Assembly: GCA_030692685.1 (NCBI GenBank)
Contig: JAUXZO010000058.1
Coordinates: forward strand, 1-61,513
Reading direction: 5' to 3'
Source: Acidovorax sp.
GTDB taxonomy: Bacteria > Pseudomonadota > Gammaproteobacteria > Burkholderiales > Burkholderiaceae_C
DNA length: 61,513 nt
Position numbers and translations under genes: made by a program. The notes beneath the pieces were generated by a model. It ran no database searches and had not been told where the DNA came from. It saw only the letters and a program-made list of their open reading frames with translations. Positions 8,460-18,226 of the stretch are shown here, piece by piece. Numbering within the stretch: position 1 is the first letter of the stretch; each line of letters starts with the position of its first letter.

Positions 8460-9098
8460 CTACCCGTGCAAAATCTTGTGCCGGATGGCATACACCACCA
8501 ACTCGGCATTGCTCTCCACGCCAAGCTTGCGCAGGATACGTGTTCGACTGGAACTGACGGTTTTGACGCTGATAAACATCTTTCTGCCAATTTCGGTGAG
8601 AGAAATGCCTTGGGCGATCATGAGCATGACCTGGTGCTCGCGGGCAGACAACTTGTGATGCGGCGGCTGGTCGTCGTCGGTGCTGGCCGTCTGCAGCAGA
8701 AGCCGCTGGGCTGCAATGCTACTGAGGTAGCGCCTGCCAGCGGCCACCTCGCGGATGGCGTGGATCAGCTCCTCGGCCTCGGCATCCTTGGTGAGATATC
8801 CACTTGCACCCGCACGCAGAGCCACTACGGCGTACTGCTCAGCCGGGTACATGGACAGCAGCAGCACGGGCATCTTGGGAAACTCGGCGCGCAGCGATGG
8901 CATGGCTTCCAGGCCGCTGCGCCCGGCCATGCTCACGTCCAGCAGCACCACGTCGAAAAGAACGCCGCGCAGCTTAGTCAGCATTTCGCCCACATCGCGC
9001 GCCTCATCGTCCACGCGCATGTCGGTCTCGTCCGAGAGCAACTTGCGCAGCCCTGATCGAAAGATGGTGTGGTCGTCTACAACAAGGACTTTGATCAT
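8460..9098 (-). CDS. LuxR/NarL-family response regulator
   Basis: A 212-residue response regulator. The start chosen is the ATG at 9098 (MIKVLVVDDH), which overlaps the kinase stop by 4 bp; an upstream ATG at 9149 would add 17 unlikely residues. The receiver domain has the acidic pair Asp8-Asp9 and the phospho-acceptor Asp54 in VVLLDVSMAG. The C-terminal helix-turn-helix is of the GerE/LuxR type: KLSAREHQVMLMIAQG, then SLTEIGRKMFIS and KTVSSSRTRILRKLG. It should act as a transcription factor phosphorylated by the adjacent kinase. Targets may be the neighbouring transport genes. Confidence 0.92.
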   Translation of the reverse strand: MIKVLVVDDHTIFRSGLRKLLSDETDMRVDDEARDVGEMLTKLRGVLFDVVLLDVSMAGRSGLEAMPSLRAEFPKMPVLLLSMYPAEQYAVVALRAGASGYLTKDAEAEELIHAIREVAAGRRYLSSIAAQRLLLQTASTDDDQPPHHKLSAREHQVMLMIAQGISLTEIGRKMFISVKTVSSSRTRILRKLGVESNAELVVYAIRHKILHG

Positions 9099-10156
9099 GG
9101 GGTGACGGGTATCGAAAGTTGAAGGTTTGTGCCAGCCCCGGGCACACACTGCAGGTCCAGGGTACCGCCCAGCTCACGCGCCCGCTCCTTCATGCCGAGC
9201 AGACCCCGCGCATCGCTGCGGTGGGGGCCTGCCGCCAGGCCCACGCCATCGTCCCGGATCTCCAGCGACAGCTGGTTGGGGCGGTCCTGCCGCAGGGACA
9301 CCCACACCTGCCCGGCGCGGGCATGTTTGGCAATGTTGATCAGCGCCTCCTGGAAGATACGGAACACGCTGGTCACGCGGTCGATCTCCAGCCCGTCCAG
9401 CGCGCCAGAAGTCTCCCAATGGCATGGCAGCGCATGTCGCGCCGCAAACTGGCGCAGCTCGCGCTGCATGGCCGAGGCCAGCCCCAGATGATCGAGCCCG
9501 CTGGGCCGCAGCTCCTCCGACATCTCCCGCACCGACTGGATGGCCTGGCGCGTGATCTGCATGAGGTCGGCTGAAATCTCTTGGAGCGCAGGGTCATCCA
9601 CCCGGCGCTGGATGCGCTGCGTGTTCATCTTGATGGAGGCCAGCAGACCGCCCAGCACGTCGTGCAGCTCGCGCGCAAACAAAGCCCGCTGGCGCTCGCG
9701 CTCCTGGTTGATGTGCGCGGCCAGCTGTTGCAGGTCGGTGCGCGCCTGGCGTAGTTCTTCCTCGCGTTGGCTCTGTTCCGTCACATCGATGCCCACCCCC
9801 ATCACGGCCGGGCGCCCCCGGTACGCCATGCGCGAACCATGCACTTCGAGCAGCACGATGCGCCCATCCTTGTGGATCGCGGGGGTGACGTAGCGCACGC
9901 TGTCGATCTCACCCGCGATCCGCTGGTGGTACATCTTCAGCGTGTAGTCGATGGACGAAGGCGGCACGAGATCGCGCAGCGACATGCCCACGATCTCGGC
10001 GCGGCTGCGCCCAAAAAAATGGGCCCAGGTCTCGTTCGAATACACGAAGATTTCGTCCTGGATGACATAGATGCCCGTGATGGACTGCTCGACGATGGCC
10101 TTGAAGGACAGGTCCAGGTAGTCATCCGCAATCGTCGGGGCGGGCTGGGGCTGCAT
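9095..10156 (-). CDS. PAS-domain sensor histidine kinase (HisKA_3 type)
   Basis: A 353-residue kinase when started at the MQPQPAP methionine; an upstream ATG at 10228 adds 24 residues and would overlap the chemoreceptor gene by 17 bp. A PAS domain (about residues 17-125) with a following PAC segment precedes the HisKA_3 helix with the phospho-acceptor His165 in ARELHDVLGG. Then come the N-box (FQEALINIAKHA), the G-box (DDGVGL) and GLLGMKERA. There is no transmembrane segment, so it senses a cytoplasmic signal or works with the chemoreceptor encoded immediately upstream. It is coupled to the response regulator by an ATGA overlap. Confidence 0.9.
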   Translation of the reverse strand: MQPQPAPTIADDYLDLSFKAIVEQSITGIYVIQDEIFVYSNETWAHFFGRSRAEIVGMSLRDLVPPSSIDYTLKMYHQRIAGEIDSVRYVTPAIHKDGRIVLLEVHGSRMAYRGRPAVMGVGIDVTEQSQREEELRQARTDLQQLAAHINQERERQRALFARELHDVLGGLLASIKMNTQRIQRRVDDPALQEISADLMQITRQAIQSVREMSEELRPSGLDHLGLASAMQRELRQFAARHALPCHWETSGALDGLEIDRVTSVFRIFQEALINIAKHARAGQVWVSLRQDRPNQLSLEIRDDGVGLAAGPHRSDARGLLGMKERARELGGTLDLQCVPGAGTNLQLSIPVTP

Positions 10157-10211
10157 GGGTGGGCGTGGCAGGGTGAATACAGGGCAACGGTAGAGGGTGC
10201 ATGCCCGGGCG

Positions 10212-11714
10212 TCAAGCGATGGCCGCATCCGTGACGTAGGACCCGCAGGTCAGCACCAGATCGCCATGGCGCTCGAAGTATGCTGACTTTGCCATGGTCT
10301 TCTGCGTGAGCGGGTGCAGCCAGCGGTAGCTCACATGGCCACTGCCCTGGCGCAGCGCGGCAGCCACGATCTCGGCCACAAAATGTTTGCCGTCCAGGTC
10401 CTTGAAGTTGCGTCCATCCACACCCACCAGCCGGGTGTTGGTGCCGTGGGCCACGCAGTGCATGTCGGTGGAGTACAGCACCAGATAGAGATCGCGGTCG
10501 ATCAGCGCAGCGTTGTGGGGCGTGTTGACCTGGCTAATCAGCACCGCCGGGCCCTGGCTGCGCAGCATGGCCGCTGCACGCTGCACCAGCGCATGGGCCT
10601 CCTCGGCACTGGCATGTGCCTGCCCCCCTAGGTCGAACGACGCCACCGCACCCACCAGCTGCAGCGCCTGCTGGTGCAGGGCGGCTACGGGCTCGGCGGC
10701 GTTGCGGCTCAGGGAGGCGTTTTGCCTGGTGAGTGTGTCTACCTCGGCGATGGACGCACCAATGGCGCGGATGCCTGCGCTTTGCTGGCCCACAGCGGCG
10801 GCCATGGCCTCGATGGTGTGCGCCACCTGCTGCACGCCCCCCAGCAGGTCGGACATAGTCTGGCCTGTCTGCCCCGCCATGTGGGCGCCCGCATCCACGC
10901 TGCGGGCCGCGCCTTCGATGAGGGCGCGCACCTCGCGCGAGGCCTGGGCCGATCGGGTGGCAAGGTTGCGCACCTCGTTGGCCACCACGGCAAAACCCCG
11001 GCCGGCCTCCCCGGCCCGCGCGGCCTCCACGGCGGCATTGAGCGCAAGGATGTTGGTCTGGAAGGCAATGTTGTCGATCACGCTGATGATCTCGCCGATC
11101 CTGCGCGAGCTGCTGGTGATGCTGCCCATGGTCTCGACCAGCCGCGCAATCACCTGCTCGCCCTGGGCCGCGCGCACCAGCACGCCCTGGGCGATCTGGT
11201 GCCCGCGCCCGGCATCTTCGGCGCTGGCCTGCAGCCCCAGCGTGAGCTGCTCCATAGCGCCGTTCACATCGTCGATGGACGCGGCCAGCGTGCTCATCAT
11301 GGCGGCAAAACGCGTGTGGTCGCTGCCTACATGGCCCGACGACGTGGCAATGGCTAGGGTACCCGCGTGCACATCGCGCACGATGGCGGCGATGCGTGCC
11401 TGCAGCTGCGAAAGATCCTCGATCAAGGGCCCCGACGGGGCCCCGCCGGGGTCATCGCCGGGGCCCTCCAGTTCACCAGCCACCAGCCGTTGAACTAGCA
11501 CTCGGGCCTGTGCCGACAGGCGAGCATGGCGCGCGGCCCGGGCGGCCAGGGCCGTGCTGCAGACCCCCGCGATGGCTAGGCCGACCATGGCTCCCCATTG
11601 CGCGTGGGCCTGCGGCAACCATGCCAACGCGGCGACTCCCCCCACCACGGAGAAAACCGAGACGGCATGTACCACCCCACCGGCGCGATCGGCCCAGTCT
11701 GTCAAGGTCTTCAT
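10212..11714 (-). CDS. Methyl-accepting chemotaxis protein with C-terminal cache domain
   Basis: A 500-residue protein. Two short hydrophobic segments lie in the first ~60 residues. The next part (to about residue 350) is the MCP signalling coiled coil, including the hairpin tip around [19 protein letters not shown]. Unusually, a cache-type domain lies after the signalling domain (about 370-500), with [30 protein letters not shown] and a final [13 protein letters not shown]-terminal cache would be cytoplasmic, so it may sense a metabolite inside the cell. The gene leads a short run into the kinase and response regulator and lies 50 bp after the porin gene, suggesting taxis toward the substrate taken up by this locus. 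Confidence 0.88.
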   Translation of the reverse strand: MKTLTDWADRAGGVVHAVSVFSVVGGVAALAWLPQAHAQWGAMVGLAIAGVCSTALAARAARHARLSAQARVLVQRLVAGELEGPGDDPGGAPSGPLIEDLSQLQARIAAIVRDVHAGTLAIATSSGHVGSDHTRFAAMMSTLAASIDDVNGAMEQLTLGLQASAEDAGRGHQIAQGVLVRAAQGEQVIARLVETMGSITSSSRRIGEIISVIDNIAFQTNILALNAAVEAARAGEAGRGFAVVANEVRNLATRSAQASREVRALIEGAARSVDAGAHMAGQTGQTMSDLLGGVQQVAHTIEAMAAAVGQQSAGIRAIGASIAEVDTLTRQNASLSRNAAEPVAALHQQALQLVGAVASFDLGGQAHASAEEAHALVQRAAAMLRSQGPAVLISQVNTPHNAALIDRDLYLVLYSTDMHCVAHGTNTRLVGVDGRNFKDLDGKHFVAEIVAAALRQGSGHVSYRWLHPLTQKTMAKSAYFERHGDLVLTCGSYVTDAAIA

Positions 11715-11764
11715 GGGATGCTCCGATCTTTTCCGGGAACCATGTCCAGGCGCCTTTCTGCAGG

Positions 11765-12721
11765 TCAGAACAGGTGCTGCACGCCAACTTCGTAGCCGCT
11801 CTTGCGGGCCGATGCCTTGCTGTCGTGCGCAAACGTGGTGTAAACGCTGGTGCGCTTGGACAGGAAGTGGTGGTAGCCCAGGGCGAGCTTTTGCGAGGCG
11901 ACCACGTCTGCGCGTTTGTAGTGCCCGAAGCTGGCCCGGAACTGGCCCGTTCCCGCAGGGATCACCGATGACAGGGCCCAGGTGCGCACGCTGGCGTCGG
12001 TGTGATCCGTGCCGCCCGCCACCATGGCGTTGAGTGTGAACGTACCAAAGTCATAGCCACCGAACAGCGTGGTGAGCTTGGAGCGCCCGTCTGCAGGCTT
12101 CTCGTAGCCAAAACGCAGCTGCCAGGGACCCGGCGCATAGCCCAGCGCAAACGAATACGGCGTCTTGCGCGGCGTGCCCGACCAGCCAGGGTTGGCATCC
12201 TTGGCAGCCACCTGCGCGGTGAACGAGAAAGCACCGGCGTCAAAAGCGTATGTAGCGGCATCGTTGTACCAAAGGTTGCCGATGTGGCCCGTTCCGGCCG
12301 CGAAGCCGTTCGTGGTGTTGTCCCAGAACCAGGGGTCCACCAGAATCTGCGGCAGCAGCGCGGCCGTCATTTGTCGCCCCAGCGTGAGCGAACCCCAGCC
12401 GCCGCGCAGGCCCACCGACGACTCCTGCGTCCAGTAGGTGCCCGCAGGTGAATTCAGCATCGCACCCGGTGTGTTGATGCTGCCGCTGTCGGCATTGATG
12501 CGGGTGGAGAGCTTGAAGCTGGCCAACATGCCACCGCCCAGGTCTTCGGTACCAGCGAACGCGAGGTGGCTCATGGCGCCAGAGCCCATGCGGGTGTGTC
12601 CAGCCCCGATGTCCTTGCCCACGTTAAGGTCGATGCGGCCCGACAACGTGATGTTGGACTGCGCCAGGGCTGTAGTGCTGGCAAGTAAAAAAGCGGCGGG
12701 CAATGTGATGCGGGCAATCAT
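11765..12721 (-). CDS. Gram-negative porin (OmpC-like, Burkholderiales type)
   Basis: A 318-residue outer-membrane protein with a signal peptide ending TTALAQS and then [14 protein letters not shown], the usual first strand of Burkholderiales general porins. It carries the internal [12 protein letters not shown] signature region, alternating beta strands throughout, and ends GVQHLF with the C-terminal Phe needed for BAM-dependent insertion. It is slightly shorter than the usual ~350 residues. It lies between the acyl-CoA ligase (130 bp upstream) and the chemoreceptor (50 bp downstream) on the same strand, so it probably serves uptake of the same substrate. Confidence 0.9.
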   Translation of the reverse strand: MIARITLPAAFLLASTTALAQSNITLSGRIDLNVGKDIGAGHTRMGSGAMSHLAFAGTEDLGGGMLASFKLSTRINADSGSINTPGAMLNSPAGTYWTQESSVGLRGGWGSLTLGRQMTAALLPQILVDPWFWDNTTNGFAAGTGHIGNLWYNDAATYAFDAGAFSFTAQVAAKDANPGWSGTPRKTPYSFALGYAPGPWQLRFGYEKPADGRSKLTTLFGGYDFGTFTLNAMVAGGTDHTDASVRTWALSSVIPAGTGQFRASFGHYKRADVVASQKLALGYHHFLSKRTSVYTTFAHDSKASARKSGYEVGVQHLF

Positions 12722-12851
12722 GGCGTGTGGTCTCCTTCCCGTGATGGGATGTGTTGTGGTTGTGTGAGAAACGAGGGTTCAGCCTGCAGGGCCACACGGG
12801 CGGTGTGGCCTCCGGGACCGCTGGCGCAGGGACTCCAGCGCGGAATGCTGC

Positions 12852-14522
12852 TCAGACCAAGGCCACCTTGGATTCCGACGCTGGCGCGAGCGCGAACTTC
12901 TGACGCAGGGCCTTCTTGTCAAACTTGCCCACGCTGGTCTTGTCGATCGCCTCCACAAAATGGATGCGATCGGGCACGGCATACCGGGGGAGCAGCCCCC
13001 GCTCGGCCTGCTCCAGCACCAGGGTGCGCAAGACCTGCTCAGTGGCAGACCCATTGCCGGGGCGACGCACCACCACGGCGATGGGCCGCTCGCCCCAGCG
13101 CTCGCAGGGCGCAGCCACCACGGCGGCCTCGGCCACGCCCGGGTGGGCCGCCAGAAGCTGCTCCAGGTCGAGTGAAGACACCCACTCGCCCCCAGTCTTG
13201 ATCACGTCCTTGATGCGGTCCACCAGCCGCAGGCAGCCGGTGGCATCGATGCGGCCCATGTCCTGGGTGTGCAGGTAACCGCCCTGCCACAAGGCCTCGG
13301 ATGCCTCGGCGTTGCCCCGGTAGCCCTGCGTGAGCCAGGGCGCACGCACCACCACTTCGCCCACGGCCTTGCCGTCGCGGGGCAACTCGTGCAGCGATTC
13401 GTCCACCACCCGCAGATCCACCAGCGGCACACTCCAGCCGGCGGCCAGGCGAAAGTCGTCGGGCATGTCCAGGCCCTGCTGCGCAGGGCGCTGCGCCAGC
13501 GTGAGCAGCGGACAGGTCTCCGACATGCCATAACCCGTGAAGATGTCGATGCCCTGCGCCAGCGCCTCCTGGCACAGGTGGGGCGGCATCACCGAACCGC
13601 CCGAGACGATCTTCCAGCCGTCGAACCGGCGCCCCCTGGCAGCGGCCAGCACCATCTGCAGCACCGTTGGCACGCCGTGCGAGAAGGTCACGCCTTCGCG
13701 CACCACCAAGTCCACGATGTGCTCGGGCCGGAAGCGGCCCGGATAGACCTGCTTGACTCCCAGCAACGTGGCCACGAAAGGCAGGCCCCAGGCGTGCACA
13801 TGGAACATCGGCGTGAGCGGCATGTACACGTCGCCCCGGTGCAAACGCTGGTGCTGCGGGCTGGCCGCCAGGCCCGATGCCGCCGCCAGTGTGTGCAGCA
13901 CGATCTGGCGGTGACTGAAGTACACCGCCTTGGGCAGGCCCGTGGTGCCGGTGGTGTAGAAGGTGGTGGCCAGCGTGTTTTCGTCGAAGTCGCGGAACTC
14001 AAAGGCCGTGGGCTGCGCGGCCATCAGGGCCTCGTATTCGCCCACCGTCGGCAACGGCGTTTGTGCGGGTTGCGCATCCTGTAGCAGCACGATACGCCGG
14101 AGTTGCGGCAGGCGCGGGTGGATGACTTCGAGCACCGGTAGGAAGTCGGCATGCACCAGCAGCGTCGTGGCGCCGCTGTGGTCCAGCGCATAGGCAATTT
14201 GGTCGTTGGACAGCCGGATGTTCACCATCATCAGCGCGGCGCCCATCATGGGCACGGCAAAGTAGCTCTCCAGATAGCGGTGGCTGTCCCAGTCCATCAC
14301 AGCCACCACATCGCCCGCCCCCACGCCCAGCGACTGCAGCATATGCGCCTGCTGCGCGATGCGGCCCGCAAAACCCCGGTAGGTGGTGCGAAACAGATCG
14401 CGGTACACGATCTGCTGGTCCGGCGCGTTGGCCAGCGGGGTGTGCAACAGTTGCTTGATGAGCAGCGGGTAGCTGTAAGCGGAAGGGGTGCGATCGATCA
14501 CGCGGTCTTGGGGGGTCTGCAC
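12852..14522 (-). CDS. Fatty-acyl/aryl-CoA ligase (AMP-binding)
   Basis: A 556-residue acyl-adenylate synthetase. The frame is open from 14948, but the length of the family and an AGGAGA 6 nt upstream point to the GTG at 14522 (VQTPQDRV). Motifs in order: TFYTTGTTGLPKAV (P-loop), MFHVHAWGLPF, GYGMSET, DMGRID and DRIKDVIKTGGEWVSS, then the C-terminal catalytic Lys in KTSVGKFDKKAL. It activates a carboxylic acid to its CoA thioester. Closest in character to medium/long-chain fatty-acid CoA ligases; the substrate is not predictable from sequence. It is divergent from the binding-protein gene at 14733, with probable operator repeats in the 210-bp gap. Confidence 0.9.
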   Translation of the reverse strand: MQTPQDRVIDRTPSAYSYPLLIKQLLHTPLANAPDQQIVYRDLFRTTYRGFAGRIAQQAHMLQSLGVGAGDVVAVMDWDSHRYLESYFAVPMMGAALMMVNIRLSNDQIAYALDHSGATTLLVHADFLPVLEVIHPRLPQLRRIVLLQDAQPAQTPLPTVGEYEALMAAQPTAFEFRDFDENTLATTFYTTGTTGLPKAVYFSHRQIVLHTLAAASGLAASPQHQRLHRGDVYMPLTPMFHVHAWGLPFVATLLGVKQVYPGRFRPEHIVDLVVREGVTFSHGVPTVLQMVLAAARGRRFDGWKIVSGGSVMPPHLCQEALAQGIDIFTGYGMSETCPLLTLAQRPAQQGLDMPDDFRLAAGWSVPLVDLRVVDESLHELPRDGKAVGEVVVRAPWLTQGYRGNAEASEALWQGGYLHTQDMGRIDATGCLRLVDRIKDVIKTGGEWVSSLDLEQLLAAHPGVAEAAVVAAPCERWGERPIAVVVRRPGNGSATEQVLRTLVLEQAERGLLPRYAVPDRIHFVEAIDKTSVGKFDKKALRQKFALAPASESKVALV

Positions 14523-14586
14523 GCTGGTCTCCTGGCGTTCTTGTATGAGTTCACAGAGCGTAGGCAAAGGGCTACGGCCTGGATGC

Positions 14587-14673
14587 CAGAAATTTCTGTA
14601 CGGTAGGGCAGATAAGTCCATGCCGCAGGTGCGATCCATGGCGGAAATGTCTGGTGCCCCGAGCAGAAATGTC
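14587..14673. promoter_or_regulatory. Candidate operator cluster in the divergent promoter region
   Basis: Between the divergent ligase and binding-protein genes lie a perfect 12-bp palindrome CAGAAATTTCTG (14587-14598) and two direct GAAATGTC copies (14644-14651 and 14666-14673), spaced 22 bp, about two helix turns. All three share a C(A/G)GAAAT half-site. They look like binding sites for one regulator, possibly controlling both directions. A related element occurs at 16006-16039. Confidence 0.35.
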
Positions 14674-14732
14674 CCGCTGACGACCACCGCCTGTGCACCC
14701 AGCATCGCGCACCACAACTCAAGGAGATCTCG

Positions 14733-15872
14733 GTGCAGCAATTTTTCTGGCGCAGGCTGGTTGTTATCGGAGGCCTGTGTGGGGCCTTGTCGGCGGGCGC
14801 GGCGCCCATGGTGGAGCTGGTGGTGGGGCAGTCGCTGCCACTGTCGGGCGAGCAGGCGGCGCTGGGGCGGCAACTGCGGCTGGGCGCGGACCTGTGGTTC
14901 GCCCACGTCAACGCCACGGGTGGCATCCAGGGCACGCCCATCCGCCATGTGGTGCTGGACGACGCATTTGACCCATCCCGCGTGGTGCGCAACACGCGCC
15001 AGCTGGTGCAGCAGGAGCAGGTGTCCGTGCTGATGGGCTACCCACAGGCACAGGGCGTGCGCGCCGTGCTGGCGCAGAAGCTGCTGACGGTGTCGGGCGT
15101 GCCGCTGCTAGGGCCCGCCACCGGGGCCGATTGGCTGCGTGAGCCTGTGCACCCCCAAGTGTTCCCTGTGCGCACCGGCCACGTGGGCGAGGCCGAACAC
15201 CTGGCCGGGCACCTGGCCATGCTGGGTGCGCGCCGCATCACCATGCTGCACGCGGCAGACGAAGACGGCTTTGGTGCCCAGGACGCCCTGCGCGCCGCGC
15301 TGGCACGCAAGGGGCTGGCCCTGGCGGGTGCCGCGGCGTTCGGCCCCGGCGGTGCTGACGGCGCCGTGCTGGCCCTTCGGGCATGGCAGCCCGAGGCCGT
15401 CGTGCTCATGGCGCCCGCCCCCCAAGTCGCGGCGTTCGCCAAGGCCTGGCGGGGTGCGGGCGAGACGGCGCACCTGCTGAGTTTTGCGCGCGCCGACCAC
15501 CAGGAGGTGCTGGCCCAGGCAGGCACCAGTGCAGCGCGGGGCATGGGCTTCACGCAGGTTGTGCCTTATCCCTACGGCGGTGCCAGGCCGCTGGTGCGCG
15601 AGTACCGGGGGCTGCTGGCCACTTACGGCCCCATGGACGCCGCCCCCAGTTACGCAGGCTTCGAGGCGTTCATCGCCGCCAAGGTGCTGGTGGAGGCCCT
15701 GCGGCGCGCGGGGGGCACGGCCTGGACACCGGGCCGCGTTGCCACCGCGCTGGAACAGCTGGGCACGCTGGAGCTGGGCGGGTTTGTGGTGCGCTATGCC
15801 CGGGGCGAACGCCACGGTGCGCGCTACGTGGACTTCACCGTGCTGGGCAGCGAGGGGCAGTTGCTGCGCTGA
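14733..15872 (+). CDS. ABC transporter substrate-binding protein (Peripla_BP_6)
   Basis: A 379-residue periplasmic binding protein starting at GTG with AAGGAGAT upstream. A signal peptide (GLCGALSAGAAP) is followed by VVGQSLPLSGEQAALGRQ, the first strand and loop of branched-chain-amino-acid-type (type I) binding proteins. The two-lobe pattern continues to the end. No permease or ATPase of the Liv type is adjacent; the ABC genes downstream are of the ribose type and have their own binding protein. It may therefore feed a distant transporter or act as a sensor for the chemoreceptor or kinase. Confidence 0.85.
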   Translation: MQQFFWRRLVVIGGLCGALSAGAAPMVELVVGQSLPLSGEQAALGRQLRLGADLWFAHVNATGGIQGTPIRHVVLDDAFDPSRVVRNTRQLVQQEQVSVLMGYPQAQGVRAVLAQKLLTVSGVPLLGPATGADWLREPVHPQVFPVRTGHVGEAEHLAGHLAMLGARRITMLHAADEDGFGAQDALRAALARKGLALAGAAAFGPGGADGAVLALRAWQPEAVVLMAPAPQVAAFAKAWRGAGETAHLLSFARADHQEVLAQAGTSAARGMGFTQVVPYPYGGARPLVREYRGLLATYGPMDAAPSYAGFEAFIAAKVLVEALRRAGGTAWTPGRVATALEQLGTLELGGFVVRYARGERHGARYVDFTVLGSEGQLLR

Positions 15873-16005
15873 CACCATGGGTGCACTGGATGCCCTGCAA
15901 AAAAACACAAAAAAATAGCAATAAATCGAATACAGACGAGCGCAAAGGCCGAATTTTTTTCTCATTCCACCTGCCAGAGTAGCCGCTGCGCAAAAAAACA
16001 GCAGG

Positions 16006-16039
16006 CAGAAAATTCCCTCAACGCCCGGGGAATTTTCTG
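16006..16039. promoter_or_regulatory. 12-bp perfect inverted repeat upstream of the hydrolase gene
   Basis: CAGAAAATTCCC (16006-16017) and GGGAATTTTCTG (16028-16039) are perfect inverted repeats around 10 bases, about 70 bp before the hydrolase start. There is no T-run, so an operator is more likely than a terminator. Its outer CAGAAA resembles the half-sites at 14587-14673, so one regulator may bind both. The 15873-16005 stretch holds A-rich DNA and no gene. Confidence 0.4.
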
Positions 16040-16107
16040 GCTGACGGCGCGCAATAGCGCGATCTACGATGCGCCGACCGGACAACGAAAAAAATCGAAG
16101 GAGACAT

Positions 16108-16983
16108 ATGAGCACAACGAACACCAACGAAACGCGCTTCAGCGTGCCCGCCGCCGACGGGCATGCGATCGAGGCCTATGCCTGGGCCGCCCCCGCCGCA
16201 CCCCGCGCCGTGGTGCAACTGGTGCACGGCATGTCCGAGCACATCCGCCGCTACCGCCATGTGGCCCAGGCGCTGGCCGCGCAGGGGTATGTGGTGTACG
16301 GCAGCGAACACCGGGGACACGGCCAGTCGGCCTTTGATGCAGGCACCGCAGGCGATTTCGGGCCGCGCGGCTTTGCGGCCCTGGTGGACGATATGGCTGC
16401 GATGGCCCGCGCTTTGCGCGAGCGCCACCCCGGCCTGCCCGTGGTCATGGTGGCGCACAGCATGGGCTCGATGGCCGCGCAGGTCTATCTGATCGAGCAC
16501 TCGGCACTGGTCGATGCGGTCGCGTTGTCAGGCACCACTGCCCTGGAAATGCTGGACGTGCGCACTTCGGGCTGGACACCCGAGACGGCCAACGCCAGCG
16601 TGGGCACGCCGGTCACACCCGCCGACTGGCTCAGCCGCGACCCAGCGGTGCCCGCAGCTTTCATCGCCGACCCGCTGTGTGGCACGCCACTAACGCTGGA
16701 GTCGCTGTTCTCGATCTTCGACCTGGGCAACCGCACGGCGGACACATCGCTGTATGCCACGGTGCGCAAGGACTTGCCGCTATACCTGTTCACCGGCGAC
16801 CGCGACCCGGTGAACGCCTGCCTGACTTGGTTCGATCCGCTGGTCAACCGCCTGCGCAGCGCGGGGTTCCGCGACCTTTCCACCCATGTGTATGGCGGCG
16901 CGCGCCACGAGGTGCTCAACGAGACCAACCGCGATGAGGTGATTGCTCACCTCATCGCGTGGATACGACGCGCGGTCGGCTGA
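16108..16983 (+). CDS. Alpha/beta hydrolase, monoacylglycerol-lipase-like (serine aminopeptidase S33 fold)
   Basis: A 291-residue hydrolase started at the ATG at 16108, with GAAGGAGAC just upstream. VVQLVHGMSEH carries the oxyanion-hole HG. GSEHRGHGQS is the lid-side motif of monoglyceride lipases, and AHSMGS is the nucleophile elbow with the catalytic Ser. The Asp lies in FTGDRDPVN and the His in GGARHEVLNE. No signal peptide, so it is cytoplasmic. With the CoA ligase and dienoyl-CoA-reductase-like SDR it suggests hydrolysis of an imported acyl ester followed by activation and oxidation of the acyl chain; this pathway is inferred. Confidence 0.85.
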   Translation: MSTTNTNETRFSVPAADGHAIEAYAWAAPAAPRAVVQLVHGMSEHIRRYRHVAQALAAQGYVVYGSEHRGHGQSAFDAGTAGDFGPRGFAALVDDMAAMARALRERHPGLPVVMVAHSMGSMAAQVYLIEHSALVDAVALSGTTALEMLDVRTSGWTPETANASVGTPVTPADWLSRDPAVPAAFIADPLCGTPLTLESLFSIFDLGNRTADTSLYATVRKDLPLYLFTGDRDPVNACLTWFDPLVNRLRSAGFRDLSTHVYGGARHEVLNETNRDEVIAHLIAWIRRAVG

Positions 16984-17125
16984 GGCCGCGCTAAACCACG
17001 CGCCCTGACCCGGCGCCTGCCCCTTTCTTTTCATCCCCACATGGCGAGCGGCCCCTGCGGCCGCGCGCAGGCCCCTGCACGCCTTTTTTACGCCGTTTTT
17101 TTATACCCACAACAGGAGACACACC

Positions 17126-18211
17126 ATGCTTGCATCCACACCATTCCACTGGAAGAAAACCCTGGCCGCGCTGGCGCTGGCGGGCCTGGCCACCACACAG
17201 GCCGCGCACGCTGCCGAGGTCGAGTTGCTGCCGCCCGGCTTGCTCACGGCCACGACGGCCGAGCAGACCAAGCCCGGCCAGTACAAGAAGGCCGGGCCCT
17301 GGCGCATTGGCGTGTCGTGGGCGGGGATGGGCAACAGCTGGATCGTGCAGCTTATCGCCGAGATGCGCCACGCCGCCGCGCAGGACAAGAACATCGGCGA
17401 ATTCATCTTCACCGAAGCCAACTGGCAGCCCGCCAAGCAGGTGGCCGACGTGGAAGACCTGCTGACCAAGAAGGTGGATCTGCTCATCATCGGCCCCATC
17501 TCGCAGGCCATTGGTGCGCCGCTGATCGAGAAGGCCGCCAAGGCAGGCATCCCCGTGGTCACGCTGGGCTCGTATGGCCGCGCTGTGCCGTCCACCACCG
17601 AGATCTGGGCGGGTGGCCGCATCTTTGGCCAGCAGGGCGGCGAGTTTTTGCGCAAGGAGTTGGGCGGCAAGGGCAACCTCTGGGTGTTTCGAGGCATTGC
17701 GGGCGTGGATGAAGAGCAGCAGCGCTACGACGGGCTGAAGAAAGCCATCGAGGGCAGCAACCTCAAGATCACCAACGAGGTGTTCGGCGACTGGAACTAC
17801 GCCAAGGCCAAGCAGATCTGCGAGAACCTGGTGCTCTCGGGCCAGCCCGTGGATGGCATCTGGTTCTCGGGCGCCGAGATGACACGTGCCTGCATCGACG
17901 TGTTCAAGGAGGCGGGAAGACCCCTGGTGCCCATGACGGGCGAGGCCAACAACGGCTTTCTGCGCGTGTGGAAGCAGGCGGGCGTGAAGACCGTGGCGCC
18001 CATCGTCACACCGGGCCTGGGCACCGCCGTGGTGCGCGCATCGAGCGCGCTACTCGAAGGAAAGCCGCTGTACCGCTCGTACTTCTCGATGCCCACACCA
18101 ATTGCGCGCGACCAACTCAACAAGTTCTTCCGACCCGAGCTGAACGACTCGTACTGGATGCCCACGGTGCTGCCCGAGGCCAAGATCGTGGAAACCTACC
18201 GCAGCAAGTAA
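17126..18211 (+). CDS. Sugar-type ABC transporter substrate-binding protein
   Basis: A 361-residue periplasmic protein with a signal peptide ending QAAHAAEVE and a Peripla_BP_4-like two-lobe fold: WRIGVSWAGMGNSW, then LLTKKVDLLIIGPI, VVTLGSYGR and VDGIWFSGAEM. It resembles the TorT/ribose-binding group. An AACAGGAG Shine-Dalgarno lies upstream. It is the first gene of the transporter operon, with 15 bp to the ATPase gene. The exported ligand is unknown; a polyol or sugar-like head group is what this class usually binds. Confidence 0.87.
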   Translation: MLASTPFHWKKTLAALALAGLATTQAAHAAEVELLPPGLLTATTAEQTKPGQYKKAGPWRIGVSWAGMGNSWIVQLIAEMRHAAAQDKNIGEFIFTEANWQPAKQVADVEDLLTKKVDLLIIGPISQAIGAPLIEKAAKAGIPVVTLGSYGRAVPSTTEIWAGGRIFGQQGGEFLRKELGGKGNLWVFRGIAGVDEEQQRYDGLKKAIEGSNLKITNEVFGDWNYAKAKQICENLVLSGQPVDGIWFSGAEMTRACIDVFKEAGRPLVPMTGEANNGFLRVWKQAGVKTVAPIVTPGLGTAVVRASSALLEGKPLYRSYFSMPTPIARDQLNKFFRPELNDSYWMPTVLPEAKIVETYRSK

Positions 18212-18226
18212 CAGGAAGCGCGCACC

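Noticed and set aside
15108..16127. 339-codon minus-strand ORF
   Set aside because: It is antisense to the Peripla_BP_6 gene, and its start lies in A-rich intergenic DNA without a ribosome-binding site.
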